Origin: Isoetes taiwanensis
Lineage: Eukaryota > Streptophyta > Lycopodiopsida > Isoetales > Isoetaceae
Length of the DNA stretch: 64,000 nucleotides
NCBI GenBank assembly: GCA_021234155.1
Contig: JAJEKV010000018.1
Span: 19,257,423-19,321,422, forward strand
Reading direction: 5' to 3'
Of the stretch, positions 1 through 10,980 are shown one piece after another. The position numbers were made by a program, and so were the translations under genes. Positions within the stretch are counted from its first letter, which is position 1; the number at the start of each line of letters is the position of its first letter. The notes under the pieces are model-generated. The model was not told the origin of the DNA. It ran no database searches and saw only the letters and a program-made list of their open reading frames with translations.

Positions 1-1578
1 ACAAATATAGTTAGAAAATAGAATTCAGATATACTTAAGTGCATCTTAAGGATATACTTCCAAGTGTAATGCAGCAGGACCCAAGAAAGAGAATAAGAAG
101 CACATCTAATTCTTGTGTATGATAATTAAAACCTTGTCTATGTAACAATAGGTCTAAATCAGGGTTATTGTTTAAATAATCGCGATCTAAAAGTCATTAA
201 ATATTGTAAAGCTTAGAGTAAATATAATTGTACTATCAGAAGTAATGTATCCGATACTATAATAATTTTAATTCATAAATATTACCTTAGGGTAATTATG
301 TTAATCGCATGCATTTAAGGAGCCAGCAGAAATCATGCAGGTTTCAAGTTATCTACGCATGCAGCCTATGCTAGGTATGGGTTGCATGCGTTGTTACCGA
401 TGATGAGACCACTACGGTGATCTCTAGGACGTGGTGTAATGTCAATGTAGGCATGACCGCGGTTCTGCTTGGATGAGTGGAAGGTAGATTAAGAAGTCTA
501 CTTTCGTCCCACGGAAGTAGACGACCTCGAGAGATAAGAGGTCATTCAGGAATGCATTGATAGGAAAGCACCTCTAGTCAATGCCTACGGGGAGGACCCT
601 ATCCTTCACGCCCAAATACGGGAAGGACCCTATCCTCAGGCAACTAAAGGTGTAGGCATGAGCGACATATAGGCATTATAGGGCGCTGTCTCCACGGCCA
701 CGATGGAAGAAGCATCCTCTTCCTATGCCGGGAGATTAGTCATGCATTCATGTAGATAGATGGGGTGGTTCCCTTATAACCAACTTTACATTAATATTCT
801 AGCGTGGTGTGAATCCAGGAGGCCAATGAGAACGAAGAACCGGCGGGGAGTCGCATCACGAGCACTTGTATAGATAGTTCTAGAGTAGTTGTGATTTCTA
901 CCATTGAAACTAATCGCTTAAATCTTGTGTAAGCTAGTAAGTATGTAATTATAGATATTGTAAAATTAATGCAGGATTTCAAGGTGCAAAGACTTGCAAC
1001 ACAAATTTTGTTATAACGTGTTGCAAGGGATGAAGAGTACCTTGGAAGGGTTAGTACCTTGCGTTGATTAAGTTATGAAGTGATAAGTTAATTGGATAAT
1101 GAAATAGTACAGTAATGTCTTAAACATTACCCTAGAGTAATTCTAATAATTGTGTAAGTATAATAATAATAATAAATTGTATGCATCAAGTTGATTGCAG
1201 GTTAAGAAGATCCCAAAGTGGGGAGACCCACGATGCTGCGGACAACATCATTTCAAGGTGGGGAGACTATGACGTTCCAGCACAGTATACGGTCCTAAGA
1301 CGTATATTGTACTGCCTCATCACGCGTACACGCCATTCCGACTGACGTGTACGCCAACGTGTAGCCGAGCAAGTAGCACCCTAGGGGGCAACTTGCAAGG
1401 TGTGTGCATTTAATTATGGGCACATTTGCTCATGTGCACACTTATCCATGTGTGTGTCAATGTGTACACATTTATCCATGTGGACATCCTAAGCCACTTA
1501 TTTAATATAAGTAGGGCCACATCCAATTATCCCACATGCCTAAAGGGGATAATGGGAACCCTAGCTCTAACCCTTAGT

Positions 1579-1587
1579 CTATATAGG
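1579..1587 (+). promoter_or_regulatory. TATA-like box of family X LTR copy I
   Basis: CTATATAGG lies where the LTR changes from the long U3-like part to the R/U5-like part. The region just upstream differs from copy II, which has its own TATA box near 26960. Weak, position-based call. Confidence 0.3.
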
Positions 1588-2146
1588 CTTAGGAAACCCT
1601 AACTTTCCATTTTTGTCCAAAGGCTTCTAGGGCTCTGTTTTGCTTGCTTCAAGAGCCCATCTCGCCTTCCAAAGTCTGTCTCTGCAGACTAGGCCATCAG
1701 TTTTCCCTTCTAGCTTCATGTTCAAGCAGTTCTGTAGTATGGTCGAGTTAGGAGCAGGAGGAGCAAGCCAAGGATCAGGTATTTTGCCAAATCAATAGTC
1801 TAAACCGCCTCCCAGACATAGAATAAGTAGGTTTAGCCTATTGATTTGCCCATAACTAAAGAACCTAACTCTGTGATTTAGATTAAATCTTGTTCTTTAG
1901 TTCTTCTGTGATATGTATGTGATGATGCATCTCTGTGGACTCATTGTATTGGGAAGGGGGGTAGAGACCTTAAAGCTTAGTAGTTGATGCTCCTAGCTAG
2001 TCTCTTTAGTGCACTGTAAATTCGGCCTGTGTACAAGAGCCACACCTGGTTGTGGGTGAAGGGGCCAGACTGGCTCATAAGGAGGTCCATGTCCTGACTC
2101 ATGAGAACGATCCCTCTGGTGTGTAAAGCCTATTGGGGATCAGTGC

Positions 2147-2156
2147 TCAAATTTGA
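2147..2156. repeat. 10-bp target site duplication, left copy
   Basis: TCAAATTTGA occurs here and again at 3978-3987. In the uninterrupted family X copy II the corresponding site is present once, so the second copy is a target duplication made by the 2157-3977 insertion. Length 10 bp is typical of Mutator-like elements. Confidence 0.6.
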
Positions 2157-2617
2157 AGGCTACCCCTAATTTTCTTGTGACAGACACAAAAAATTTACGC
2201 CTTTCGCATGACAGGAAGTCTTTCAATTTTAACCCTTCAAATGCAAGACAAAAATTCCAAATGACAGAAACTATTTTTTTTATGTAAAAAAAAAAAGAAC
2301 AAGTTATAAAGTCTATTATAAACTCGTAATAATATAACCAAGTTTTAAATGTACATCAACAATAGGCATGTTCTTCTGTACATTACAAGAACTTTCTATA
2401 TTTTCTATGGTTCTCCTCAAGAACTATATCGGGCTGCTGCTGTGTTTGAGAGCCTGAGCTTGCAACTATGCTATTAGAGAATTTGCAAAAAGAAAGCATA
2501 GATCTACATTGATTGGCCTTCCTTCCTTTTTTTAGCTTAAAGAATAGAATATGATTTTATCGTCCACGGAGACCAACTGGCCTATGGGACCCAAGTACAA
2601 AGAGAGAATTACTACCA

Positions 2618-2666
2618 GGATTAAAAAACCCCCGCCCCGAAGGGTTTTCGGGGGGAAAACCTTAGT
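2618..2666. repeat. Dispersed GC-rich hairpin block, copy 1
   Basis: GGATTAAAAAA is followed by CCCCCG (2629-2634), a GC-rich loop and CGGGGG (2649-2654), then AAAACCTTAGT. Related blocks occur at 35765-35815 (inverted) and 36901-36945, with different stem bases that still pair in the latter. Confidence 0.5.
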
Positions 2667-2841
2667 AGCAATAAGGATGCTGACATACTGCACAGTTATA
2701 TACATAATCACAAGTGGTGAGGCTAATGCCGGACGGGGGCATAACGAGTCCGGCAGATCCATTACCTCCGGAGGTGCGATCCCAACAAGCCTACAGAGGC
2801 CGTGCTGCTCGGTAGCTCATGCAAGGCCCGATGGGGCACAA

Positions 2842-3045
2842 CTAACCGAAGCATACCGAGCCCAGGATATGCTCAGACACGGACAAAGCACGGAGGGCGT
2901 GACTTTCATCCTCAATGGCGCCCTGTTGACAGCATTGATAGACTCTGTCCTCACGCGGCTCCCGAATCCATCTCCCTGTCTCAATGCGGAGGTGGTGTGC
3001 ACCTGTGCGAATGGAAGCAATCACCCTGCGCTTTTTCATGGGTAG
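2842..3045 (-). pseudogene. Degraded zinc-knuckle-like tail of a retroelement reverse transcriptase
   Basis: The minus frame reads a block beginning SIRTGAHHLRIETGRW, then PREDR, a CxxC (QCCQ) and IEDESHAL. This R...H.L.IE.GR...PR..R.C..C...IEDE.H pattern is one I associate with the C-terminal cysteine/histidine region downstream of some non-LTR reverse transcriptases. A homologous but more decayed block is encoded on + at 35399-35560. There is no RT core beside it, so it is a carried fragment. The family is inferred from motif spacing only; the plus-strand frame over the same bases is a shadow. Confidence 0.4.
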
Positions 3046-3977
3046 ATGGGTGCACAGGTAGTGGCGTGGGCTAAAGAAGCCACTTCTATAATAAACTTTT
3101 GAAAATTTTGAAAAATGCAAGGAGCAAGAAAAAGCAAGAAGTCGCAATAATATAGAGCAAATCATCTAAATCTGAACTTACTTACGTTGTCTTTATCTTG
3201 CTCCACGAATGAATAGATGAGATAGGTTTGCAGAAGTGGTGGTTTCAAAAGTCTTGATGCAGAATAATCAGAGAGCCCCAAGTGTAAACCCAAGAATGCC
3301 AGTGTTGTTTGCCAAGCATAAGCCCAAGTATGAGCCCAAGAAAGCCTCGAATCTAAGTATTATGTGGGTTTGTTGAAGTAGAGGTTTTAGAAATATGTTA
3401 TTTGTCCATAAATATTCTGTGGGTCTGAATTAAATATTTTGTGGCTTCAAAAATCTAGGTGCAGCGGAGCATATCAGAGAGCCCAAGTATAACTGTAGTA
3501 TGAGCCCAAGAACCCTGTAGCTGTTTGTCGAGGAGTAAGCTCAAGAGGGTTCTTGAATCTAAATCGATGCAAGTTAGGGTTCCCTGGCTGATTTCATGGC
3601 CAATTCCCTACCGATTCCCTGGCAATTCATGGCCAATTCCTTGGCAATTCCCTGTCCGATGCAAGCTAGTGTTCCTTTTTTTCAATGGTCATGAAGTGTA
3701 TCTAATTTGCTATGCCCATGAAGTGTTTTTAAATTCATTACCTTAAAGGTTGTTTGGATGGATCATAATATATTATATCATTTTATTTACAAAAAGATAA
3801 GAAAATAAAAAAATGACAGGACAATTGAAATTTCTAGCCTTTCGAATGACAAAAATGTATTTTGATGGCCCTTCTGTATGACAGGCATTTAGTCATTGGC
3901 TACCTTTCATTTGCAATACAAATTTTATTTTTGCTTGTTTTGACAGGCAAAAATGGCAAAAACAGGCATGAAAGCCG

Positions 3978-3987
3978 TCAAATTTGA
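3978..3987. repeat. 10-bp target site duplication, right copy
   Basis: Second copy of TCAAATTTGA, see 2147-2156. After it the family X LTR alignment resumes with GCCCTGCCGGGG. Confidence 0.6.
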
Positions 3988-4779
3988 GCCCTGCCGGGGA
4001 TCCCTGTGGACTAGGTCTAATGGCTTGCCACTGCGTGCGGGCAAGGCATGGGCTCGACACCCGTGGAGTGATGCGTCACTCTCCATTGGGTTCAAGACGA
4101 ATAAGGGCAGTGGCCCTCTAGTCACCTTGAGTCAGAATGTAGATCTCTGGAGGGAGTGATCCCTATGTGCCCCATCGGAACTGGGCCCAGGAATAGCCCC
4201 TTTGGCTATGCATCCGGCGGGCTACAGTCAGGTCCCAACACTTTTCAACCTACTCTGCAAAGTGTGCACAGGAGGGGCGGATGGAGTGGACTACCCTTAA
4301 CCATGCTCTTATGCCAGCCAAATCCATTGCCATGAATTCTGTCTGCAATGACCTCTGGAGACCCAAGCCGTCAGTCATCCCCTTGAGTCTGAGCCTTGGG
4401 TAGGATTCCCCATGTGATGTACTGATCTTTGTCTATGCAGATATGTGATGTGCCATCCTTCGTGATGGTCATGTGATGTTGATGTATGTACTACTGACAT
4501 GTATATTACGCTTCCGCAGCTAGGTAGGCCCTGAAAGGAGACAGGGTAAATGACCCCTTCATTCTTCCCACTGGAACTCATCAAGGTTGCAGTGACACGT
4601 GGAGGGCCCTATATTAGCATGGAGCTGGTATGGGGGGTGAACTCCTGTTTGTATATGGTGAGTGCACCGTATACGAGTAGTGGACGTCACACAAATGGTC
4701 ATCCTCTTACTTAAGAAGGGTACGATCTCTAAAGCCAATTCCCAGTTTTTCTTCCAAAAGTGGTATCTTCCTTTGATCC

Positions 4780-5952
4780 ACAAAATCTTAATGAGCTGTA
4801 CCAGCCTGCATGGACTTCCTTATATGGTTTAAATTCCATATATTGGAATGAGCCGTCTCTCACATCATTGTTTCAGAAGATGGAAAACCTCATTGGTTTT
4901 GAGGTGTTGTAAGATCATGCTCCTCGGGCCTAGGTTCAAATAGATATCCTTAAGCCCACCCATAGCACCATTGAATATGTCGAGTTGGTTTCAAGGGGCC
5001 TTCCTAATCTCTGCTTTTCTGTAGTCTTGACTCCATGTGTTGGGGATTATCTATCGAGGCATGAAAGCTACTGGAAAAAATATTGGAGAGAAAAAAGTAC
5101 AGTGGATTACCCCAGGCAAAAAAACAACCAAAGTGCAGGATGGGTATGGTGCTATAGATGTTGAAAAAAATAAAAAAAAAATAGTAAAAGAAATATAAAT
5201 GGCAGTGCCAAGAGAAAGGTTTAGAAACTGAGGGCTAGAGCCGAAAGAGAAAGATTGAGACAGTTGGAATCTTTTGAGAAAAGTGAGAGCAAAAATAGAA
5301 GGAATGGAAAAAGGTTGTAAGGTTCCAAGAAGATTTGGCTAAGGTCAAAGTTCTAAATAACCCTTGCTCGAAGGGGGAAGAAATTGTTGATCCCCAGGCA
5401 TTAATAGTCACTCTAGCCCATGAATTGAGGGCTAGGACTTTGATTATACAGGAATCGGATATGGGACCACTAAAGGCCTATTCAGAATCAGATGACTCTG
5501 TTGGAAAACATCCTGGGGAATGCTCAAAGATTGAATCCCCTATGCCCACCAAGGAACTTTTTCCAGGAGGGAAAGGAGAGGTAAACATGGAGAAGATTCA
5601 TCCCTCTCCTGAGAAGGTTGACCTTGACCTTGAGCAGAGTGAGACACTCCTTTCACCTGTAAGGGTTGACCTTGAAGGGGGTGGCATGCCTGACATGGCA
5701 AAGTCTACCCCAATGGTGGACGCTGAGGTGGTTTTCTGTACACCTGATCTAGTAAAGGGTGAGGTCTTAAAAAGTCCATCTCCAAAATTTTCTGGAAAAT
5801 TCTGGGACGATGATGGAGAAGATGAAGGTGATACTGAGGAGAAAGAGAAGACTGAGTCTTTCTTTACTCCAATAACTGAGAAAAAGAGGAGGCAAAGAAA
5901 GGTCTACACTCCAAATGAGTTTGGGCCGGCTACTAGGAGCAAGTCCACATGA
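4780..5952 (+). pseudogene. LINE ORF1 remnant (DUF4283-like start, charged C-terminal part)
   Basis: From 4780 to 5040 the frame reads LYGLNSIYWNE, then an IG motif (MENLIGFEV), then VQIDILKP, which resembles the DUF4283-type nucleic-acid-binding module of plant LINE ORF1 proteins. It contains stops (TAA near 4910). A clean 205-codon frame runs 5335-5952: acidic and lysine-rich, with DDDGEDEGDTEEKEK and a KKRRQRK basic patch close to the end. The frame opens at a TTG, not ATG, so the start is not genuine; it is the downstream part of a longer broken ORF. ORF1 products normally bind the element RNA. Confidence 0.6.
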
Positions 5953-6003
5953 AGATAGTAACCTAGAATCTAAGAGGCATTAAGGGTCCTTTGAAATGTA
6001 AGA

Positions 6004-6440
6004 GAGCTCTTGTCGCCATAAAGGAATTGAAAGCACCTATTCTTCTCATTCAAGGACATAGGCTTTCCTCTTTTGAGGCTTCTAAATTGGGTGGCTGGGT
6101 GTATCCTAATGGAGGATCTCTATGGTCGCCTGCTAATGGTACTAGGGGTGGCATTTGTACCATCTGAAAGAATTTGAAATCCTTGGAATCCTTTGTTCAC
6201 CCCTCAGATAGATTGTATGTAGCATATTGGAGGTTGAAGGTGAGCCATTAGGTGTCATAAATGTTTATGCTTCCACAGATCCTGCCGAGAGGGGGCGACA
6301 ATGGGCAGAGATGGCAACTTGGATAACCACTCAAGGGGTTCATAATTGGGTGAATTGAACAACACCCCTTTGTGGGATCAGAAGGTCGGGAAGAAATTGA
6401 ACATGACCAGAAGTGAGGGGGGCTCTTGATAGCAGCCAAT
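6004..6440 (+). pseudogene. LINE ORF2 endonuclease (APE-like) remnant
   Basis: Fragments of an apurinic endonuclease-like domain are visible: GHRLSSFEASKLGGW, then GTRGGI, a stop, and in a shifted frame GVINVYASTDPAERGRQW. The NVYA..DPAER block is a familiar part of plant L1 endonucleases, the domain that nicks target DNA. At least one stop and one frameshift separate the pieces. It lies 50 bp after the ORF1 stop and leads toward the RT core. Confidence 0.65.
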
Positions 6441-7015
6441 GAATTTATTCACATATCAAGCCCGCTCCTCTTCTAACACTTATTCCTGGAGAAACAAGAG
6501 GAAGGATAATGACAGGGTCTTCTGCCTTTTGGATAAATTTTATACTAGATTATCTATTCCTAATTGGAATCAACTCCTGGTAGAAAATGACTGTAGTATC
6601 TCTATTTTAGATCACTTCCCACAGATCTTGGAGATGGGTGATTCCTCTCACAATGGGGGCATTAATACCCCCTTCAAATCCAATGTCAGTTTTCTAAACA
6701 GTAAATAGTTTTGTATTGACTTCAAGCTATTTTACTAGGAGCTCCCCCCAGGCCAGAGTTGCTGTATGAAAGCCTTTGTAAAAAGAATGAAATACATCAA
6801 AGGAGGGATTAAGCAGTGGGGGAAAGCATGGAGTAAAAAGAAAAGAAGAGAGAAGGCATAAGTTTATATGCAAATGAAAGAGGTCAGACAGAAACTTTTT
6901 TGTGGATAAATAGAATATACAGCTATGACAACTTGAGGAGGTACTTGAAAGAAAAGTCAAGGACATCGAGGAGTGTGAGGTCAAAAGTCTGGCCATTAGA
7001 AGCAGGTGCTTGTAA

Positions 7016-8330
7016 ATGGACAAGTGTAGCTCTAAGTTTTTCTTCCAAGCTGCCAAAAGCAGACTGCTCAATAACGGGATTTTGTTTGTCCAGGATGATG
7101 CAATGAATGAAATAAAGGACCAGAGAGAAATTCAGAGATTTTTCCATAAAAAGTATAAGTGCCTTTTTGCAAAAACAAATCAAGATGCCACTAGCTCTCA
7201 GCAGTTTTTTGACCTGATAGGTTCCCCTGCTAATCCAATGGATGATAGGGATTTGCTCTCCACTCCTTCAGAGGCTGAAATTCTTTCCGTGATTCGAAAT
7301 ATGGCTGGAGGTAAGAGCCCTGGACCTGATGGTATTCTGCCCGAGTTCTACAGTTCCTTTTGGGATGTCTTAGGGAGGGACTTGGTTACTTTGTCCAAGG
7401 TGCCTGGAATGCCCCCAAATTGCATCCTGCAATCAATGCAGATCTAATTGCCTTGGTCCCCAAAACAGATTCCCCCAAGACTTTCTTGGATTGGAGGCTG
7501 ATTTCTTTAACAAATACATCCTACAAGGTCCTAGCTAAGATCATGGCAAACAAATTTAAGAAACATTTACAGGACTTGATTAGCCCTGTTCAGTCAGCCC
7601 TTTTGCCTTCTAGGAGCATCCTTGACAACTAGATTTCAAAAGAGCATTTGACATCATATATTGAAACTTTCTGCACAAAGCTATGACACACCTTGGTTTC
7701 TCCAAGAATGCTATAGCAAAAATACAGGAGTTCAATGAGGCGGGTTGTTCAGCTGTAATGGTTAATGGTGCTTCCGATTTCTTTGAGTGCAAAAGAGGGA
7801 TTAGACAGGGGTGTCCTTTGGCACTATATTTTTTTCTCATTGTTGCAGAGCTAGTTACCAAAGCCACCCCTGCATTGCTCATACGGGGAAAGATCGAATG
7901 CTTATAGTTGCCTGACCACCTGGGAGTTTTTTCAATCATGCAATATGCAGACGACACCTTCATTTTTCTCAAAGATGATGGGGTAAGCTTGCCAAACTTT
8001 CTCGAAATGCTTGGGCTATTTGGGAGGCATCTGGTGTTCTTCTCATTAAGGATAATAGTAATATCATTTTGAAAACAGATCAGCAAGAATTATATGGAAT
8101 CAGGGTCTCTGGCCATAGCTCAGCCACCAGACTTTTGGACCTCCCTTTGAACATGAGTCTTCATGGTCTTTGGGAGGCTATAATAAACGGAATGAAAAAG
8201 AAAATCCAGATGTATCTCAAATCTCTGTCCCTGGCTGGACGAATAAAGATAGTCAATTCAGTCATAGCCAGCACACATTTTCTTCTCATCTGCTATTATT
8301 GCTGATAAAGATTCATACAATAAGCTGGAA
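7016..8330 (+). pseudogene. LINE ORF2 reverse transcriptase core remnant
   Basis: RT motifs occur in order on +. GGKSPGPDGILPEFY (near 7300-7350) is followed by a frameshift, then WRLISLTNTSYKVLAKIMANK (7493-7555), QSALLPSRSILDN, and after stops RGIRQGCPLA (motif B, 7800). Catalytic YADD is encoded at 7944-7955 within QYADDTFIFL. Downstream LSLAGRIKIVNSVI (8230) is the thumb-side block common in plant LINEs. The catalytic dyad is retained, but several frameshifts and nonsense codons exclude a working enzyme. Confidence 0.85.
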
Positions 8331-9012
8331 GTGGCTATAAGGGATTTTATCTGGTAAGGTTCCAGGATGGTTCCCTGGGCAGATCTGACCACCCCAAAGA
8401 AAGAGAGTGGAATGGAGTGTGAAGGCCTGTTTGTGTAGGCCCAATTCTTGGCAGCTAACTTGGTCTGGAGAATTCTTTTCTCCACTAACTTATCTCCTGC
8501 CCGAAAACTCATGTGGTTTTGGCTACAGTCTTCTATCATACAAGGTCAACCTTCCCTTCCACATCATTTGCCAGACTCTGCCTTCTATCAGCCTGCACCT
8601 AGTACTTCTCCCATTATGAGGCATATAATTCAACACTGGAACCATTCAGCAATTCCTATTGACCAGGTTGGGAAGATTTTTGTTTCTTTTGGCATCATAA
8701 CTTGGCCAATGAGGAGGATGATTGTCTAGCTTTAAAACATCCACTTAAATACAAGGAAGGATTACAGATGGGCCTTTGTACAATTAAAAGTCTGCAAAAT
8801 AGAGATAGATGGAAGAACTAGGAGGAAATCTCCCCTCCTTTGCAGGACGCTTCTACAAACAAAAATACTTCTTGTCCATTTCATAATTTGAGGCTGCCCC
8901 GAATCAGGATTCGAGTCCGAATTGGAAGTGCAGGAACCATGATTACCGAGTTTCTGTCATCTACTCACTAAATCTAGAAAGTCAGCAACTTAAGATTCAG
9001 AGTGAATGGGGT

Positions 9013-9318
9013 TGCACAAAAGAGATGGCCATCGCTGCTGTCAGAAGAGGATGGAAACTCCATTGTGACAACAAGATCATTCTCTTCAGATGGCTTCTGT
9101 TGAATAAAGGCCTTAAATGTAATGCCTATCTGGCTGCTTTTAATCCACAAATCTCGGGGATGTGCCCTATAGGATGTGGAGGGATAGAGACCTCCACCCA
9201 TATCTTCTCATGCCCCTGGTTGACTCCCTTTTGGAATTGGGTCAATCCCTTCTCTGGACAGCCTCCACGACAGGAAAGTGAACCTTTTGATTTTCTCAAT
9301 ACAGAACATCCTTTTTAA
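9013..9318 (+). pseudogene. LINE ORF2 C-terminal zinc-binding block (zf-RVT-like)
   Basis: The frame reads FRWLLLNKGLKCNAYL followed by CPIGCGGIETSTHIFSC and PWLTPFWNW. The C-x3-C...H-x3-C spacing and the FRWLLL..G..... lead-in match the zf-RVT region that ends plant LINE ORF2 proteins. It ends at a TAA at 9316-9318, so the last part of ORF2 may be lost. It lies in line with the RT core, about 700 bp downstream. Confidence 0.75.
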
Positions 9319-9508
9319 ACACAGTCAGGATCCTCTGCTGCTGAGCCATTTGGAAACATAGGAATGGAGTGGCCATCAAACAACTAGCCCCTTGTCTTGG
9401 AAGCTGTTATGGCCCATAAACACTTAAAAGAATCAGATTATGACAGGATGTGGGATGCCATTGGGTCCTTTCAGGGTCTGTTTGGTTTCTTTGATACTTA
9501 TTATAACA

Positions 9509-9536
9509 CTAGAAAAAGTGCCCAGCGTTGCTGGGC
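9509..9536 (-). mobile_element. Helitron-type 3' terminus
   Basis: On the minus strand a 7-bp hairpin with a 3-nt loop (9520-9536, GCCCAGCAACGCTGGGC) is followed seven bases later by CTAG (9512-9509) and then T. A short hairpin just before CTRR with insertion next to T is the diagnostic Helitron 3' end. Near-identical structures lie at 35265, 57176 and 61984. The element body would extend to the right; its 5' end was not found. Confidence 0.6.
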
Positions 9537-9665
9537 TTTTTGTTAGGCTTAGATTCAAAAAGTAAAAAAAATGTGGATTTTATTTCAAAAGGTCCAAATG
9601 CTTTTTGTTAGGCTTAGATTCAAAAAGTAAAAAAAATGTGGATTTTATTTCAAAAGGTCCAAATG
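9536..9665. repeat. Perfect 65-bp tandem duplication
   Basis: 9536-9600 and 9601-9665 are identical, beginning CTTTTTGTTAGGCTTAG. It abuts the Helitron hairpin, so it probably arose inside the subterminal region of that element. Confidence 0.9.
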
Positions 9666-10395
9666 CCCTTCATGAGGCAAGTAATTTATACAGATAATTA
9701 ATGATAACACCCTCTTGTGATTACAATTACTTTGGAATAATTTAGCTGAGCACAAGATTTCCAGAGTAATATTACTTTAAAATAAAAGATGCATTGCAAA
9801 CCCTTTTCATGCAATCCTTGCATCAAGTAATGCATCTATACATGTTAAATATATTGGTAAGCCCTCATTGATTAATCAACTTTAATGTGTTCAAGATCTC
9901 ACATCTAAAAGCACGCAAGATTTGTCAATAATGCGCACTTCTAAATACCAGCGCATATATATATTCATCTCTTTACAAGGAACATCTTCATTCCCTTACA
10001 ATAAATCACAATGCCAACTCCATAAGGGAACAAACAAACTGTGAGACAAAGTGACAAATTGTTTGAAAGTTGCTCATATGAAAGCATATAATGAAAAGTG
10101 TTATTTCTTGGGGGTACTGAAGCAGAATCAACTTTTTCGTCCTATACAACAAACCTTCACTTTTGCGCATATTATAATCCTTTACCTAATTGTATATTTG
10201 ATGTTGCTTGTATGCGTAATGGTTCTCAACTTAAGATTGCCAAAAGAGACATTATATTATATGCACAAATATATACATCTCTCTTCCCATTTAGTATATG
10301 CTATATGGGCTAGGGGTATGTGCAAGGCAGTCAATGGTTGGATAATACTTACCTTTGTCCCCAATAATACAATGTAATGTATCTAAATATATAAC
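9666..10395. other. No recognisable gene
   Basis: AT-rich sequence. A 108-codon plus frame at 10051-10377 shows no recognisable motif and overlaps another plus frame; I do not treat it as a gene. Probably Helitron cargo or filler. Confidence 0.5.
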
Positions 10396-10644
10396 TCATT
10401 GGGGCCTCGGCTTTGGTGTATCTGAAGTGCACTGCATTGCAAGCTCAAGAGTCTGAAACATTGGACCATGGCAGGATACTTCTTCAACCAATGCTTCATC
10501 TACAATATTTATAACTTGATCAGGCAAAAAGCGTCGAACCCAATTGGGCATACTCATGTCATCCCCAACCACTTTGTCTATTGGTGTCGTCATGAATATA
10601 TCGTAATTGAATCGCACTGCAATTAATGCTAAACTTAGTTCCAC
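10396..10644 (-). pseudogene. Fragment of an LRR receptor-like kinase, C-terminal lobe
   Basis: The minus frame reads MSMPNWVRRFLPDQVINIVDE and later LELAMQCTSDTPKPRPQ. The GD.S.PNWVRR.LPD...IVDE block and the C-T-S-D-T-P..RP block correspond to kinase subdomains X-XI of plant leucine-rich-repeat receptor kinases, with the conserved subdomain XI arginine. The preceding residues (FNYDIFMTTPIDKVVGDD) look like a mutated DVYSYGI...PTD...GD stretch. No catalytic loop, DFG or extracellular region is nearby, so it is a gene fragment. It lies on the same strand as the Helitron 3' end at 9509, about 0.9 kb inside it, which suggests capture; this is inference. Confidence 0.65.
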
Positions 10645-10980
10645 GCTTTAAAAACAACAATCTTAGAGCAGAATGAATAACATCATATGAAAAATTTTAT
10701 GGCAGAATCCTTGATGATGCCTTAAATGGTTCCTTGGCTAAATTTAAAAGATGACCTCTGCAACCTATCAGAAATAAATACTCCATCTGTGAGAAGGGCT
10801 TACAAAAATGCTGAGTGCACCTGGGGCCAAAAGCAGACAATCAAGTTCCTTAATTTTAGACTCAGTATTTGGTTTACTAAAATAAATTCATTTACGACCT
10901 TGCCTTTTCATACGGACTAAGGAGCCAGGACCTTAGAAATGATGCCACTTGTACGCATCTAGTAGCTAATGGTAATGGTC

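Larger units (their letters stand above)
2157..3977. mobile_element. 1.8-kb insertion in family X LTR, Mutator-like by target duplication
   Basis: The insertion is bounded by a 10-bp direct repeat and interrupts the alignment between LTR copies I and II. Its outermost bases are only weakly inverted (GGCT near both ends), so a long terminal inverted repeat is not visible. Both ends are rich in short TGACAG/CTTTCG-type motifs. The interior carries a degraded RT-associated domain on the minus strand (2842-3045) and a hairpin block (2618-2666), both repeated in inverted order near 35400-35885. Imperfect direct repeats (GAGCCCAAG, TGTGGGT...) fill 3240-3520. No transposase is recognisable. Confidence 0.5.
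1..4691 (+). mobile_element. Long LTR of retrotransposon family X, copy I (interrupted, left end outside window)
   Basis: Bases 1-1300 are the reverse complement of about 27000-28097, and 1900-2156 plus 3988-4691 match the opposite strand of 25425-26400 and 32574-33400. Shared landmarks are the blocks near 1950 (GGGGGGTAGAGACC), 2030 (GCCTGTGTACAAG) and 4259 (AAAGTGTGCACAGGAGGGG). Read on +, it looks like U3, then a TATA-like site near 1580, then R/U5. The right edge is placed near 4691, by alignment with copy II, where the LTR ends just before a primer site; a degenerate TGGT-containing sequence follows here. The LTR is split by the 2157-3977 insertion. No coding capacity. The family assignment rests on my own within-window alignment. 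Confidence 0.7.
4700..9508 (+). mobile_element. Degenerate LINE (non-LTR retrotransposon), 3' side cut by a Helitron end
   Basis: ORF1, an endonuclease-like block, an RT core with YADD, and a C-terminal zinc-binding block follow one another on the plus strand in the order typical of plant L1-type LINEs. The reading frame is broken by several frameshifts and stops, so the element is dead. The 5' boundary is uncertain; it begins just after the family X LTR end, so it probably inserted there. The 3' side stops at 9508, where the Helitron-type terminus begins, and no poly(A) tail is seen before that point. Subdomains are listed separately. Confidence 0.8.

Noticed and set aside
2551-3045. 164-codon plus-strand frame
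   Set aside because: It is antisense to the better-supported RT-tail fragment, runs through the GC-rich hairpin block, and has no family motif.
4761-4780. Primer binding site (TGGTATC) after the family X LTR
   Set aside because: Only seven bases match; alignment with copy II puts the LTR end about 70 bp earlier, and this stretch flows into the LINE.
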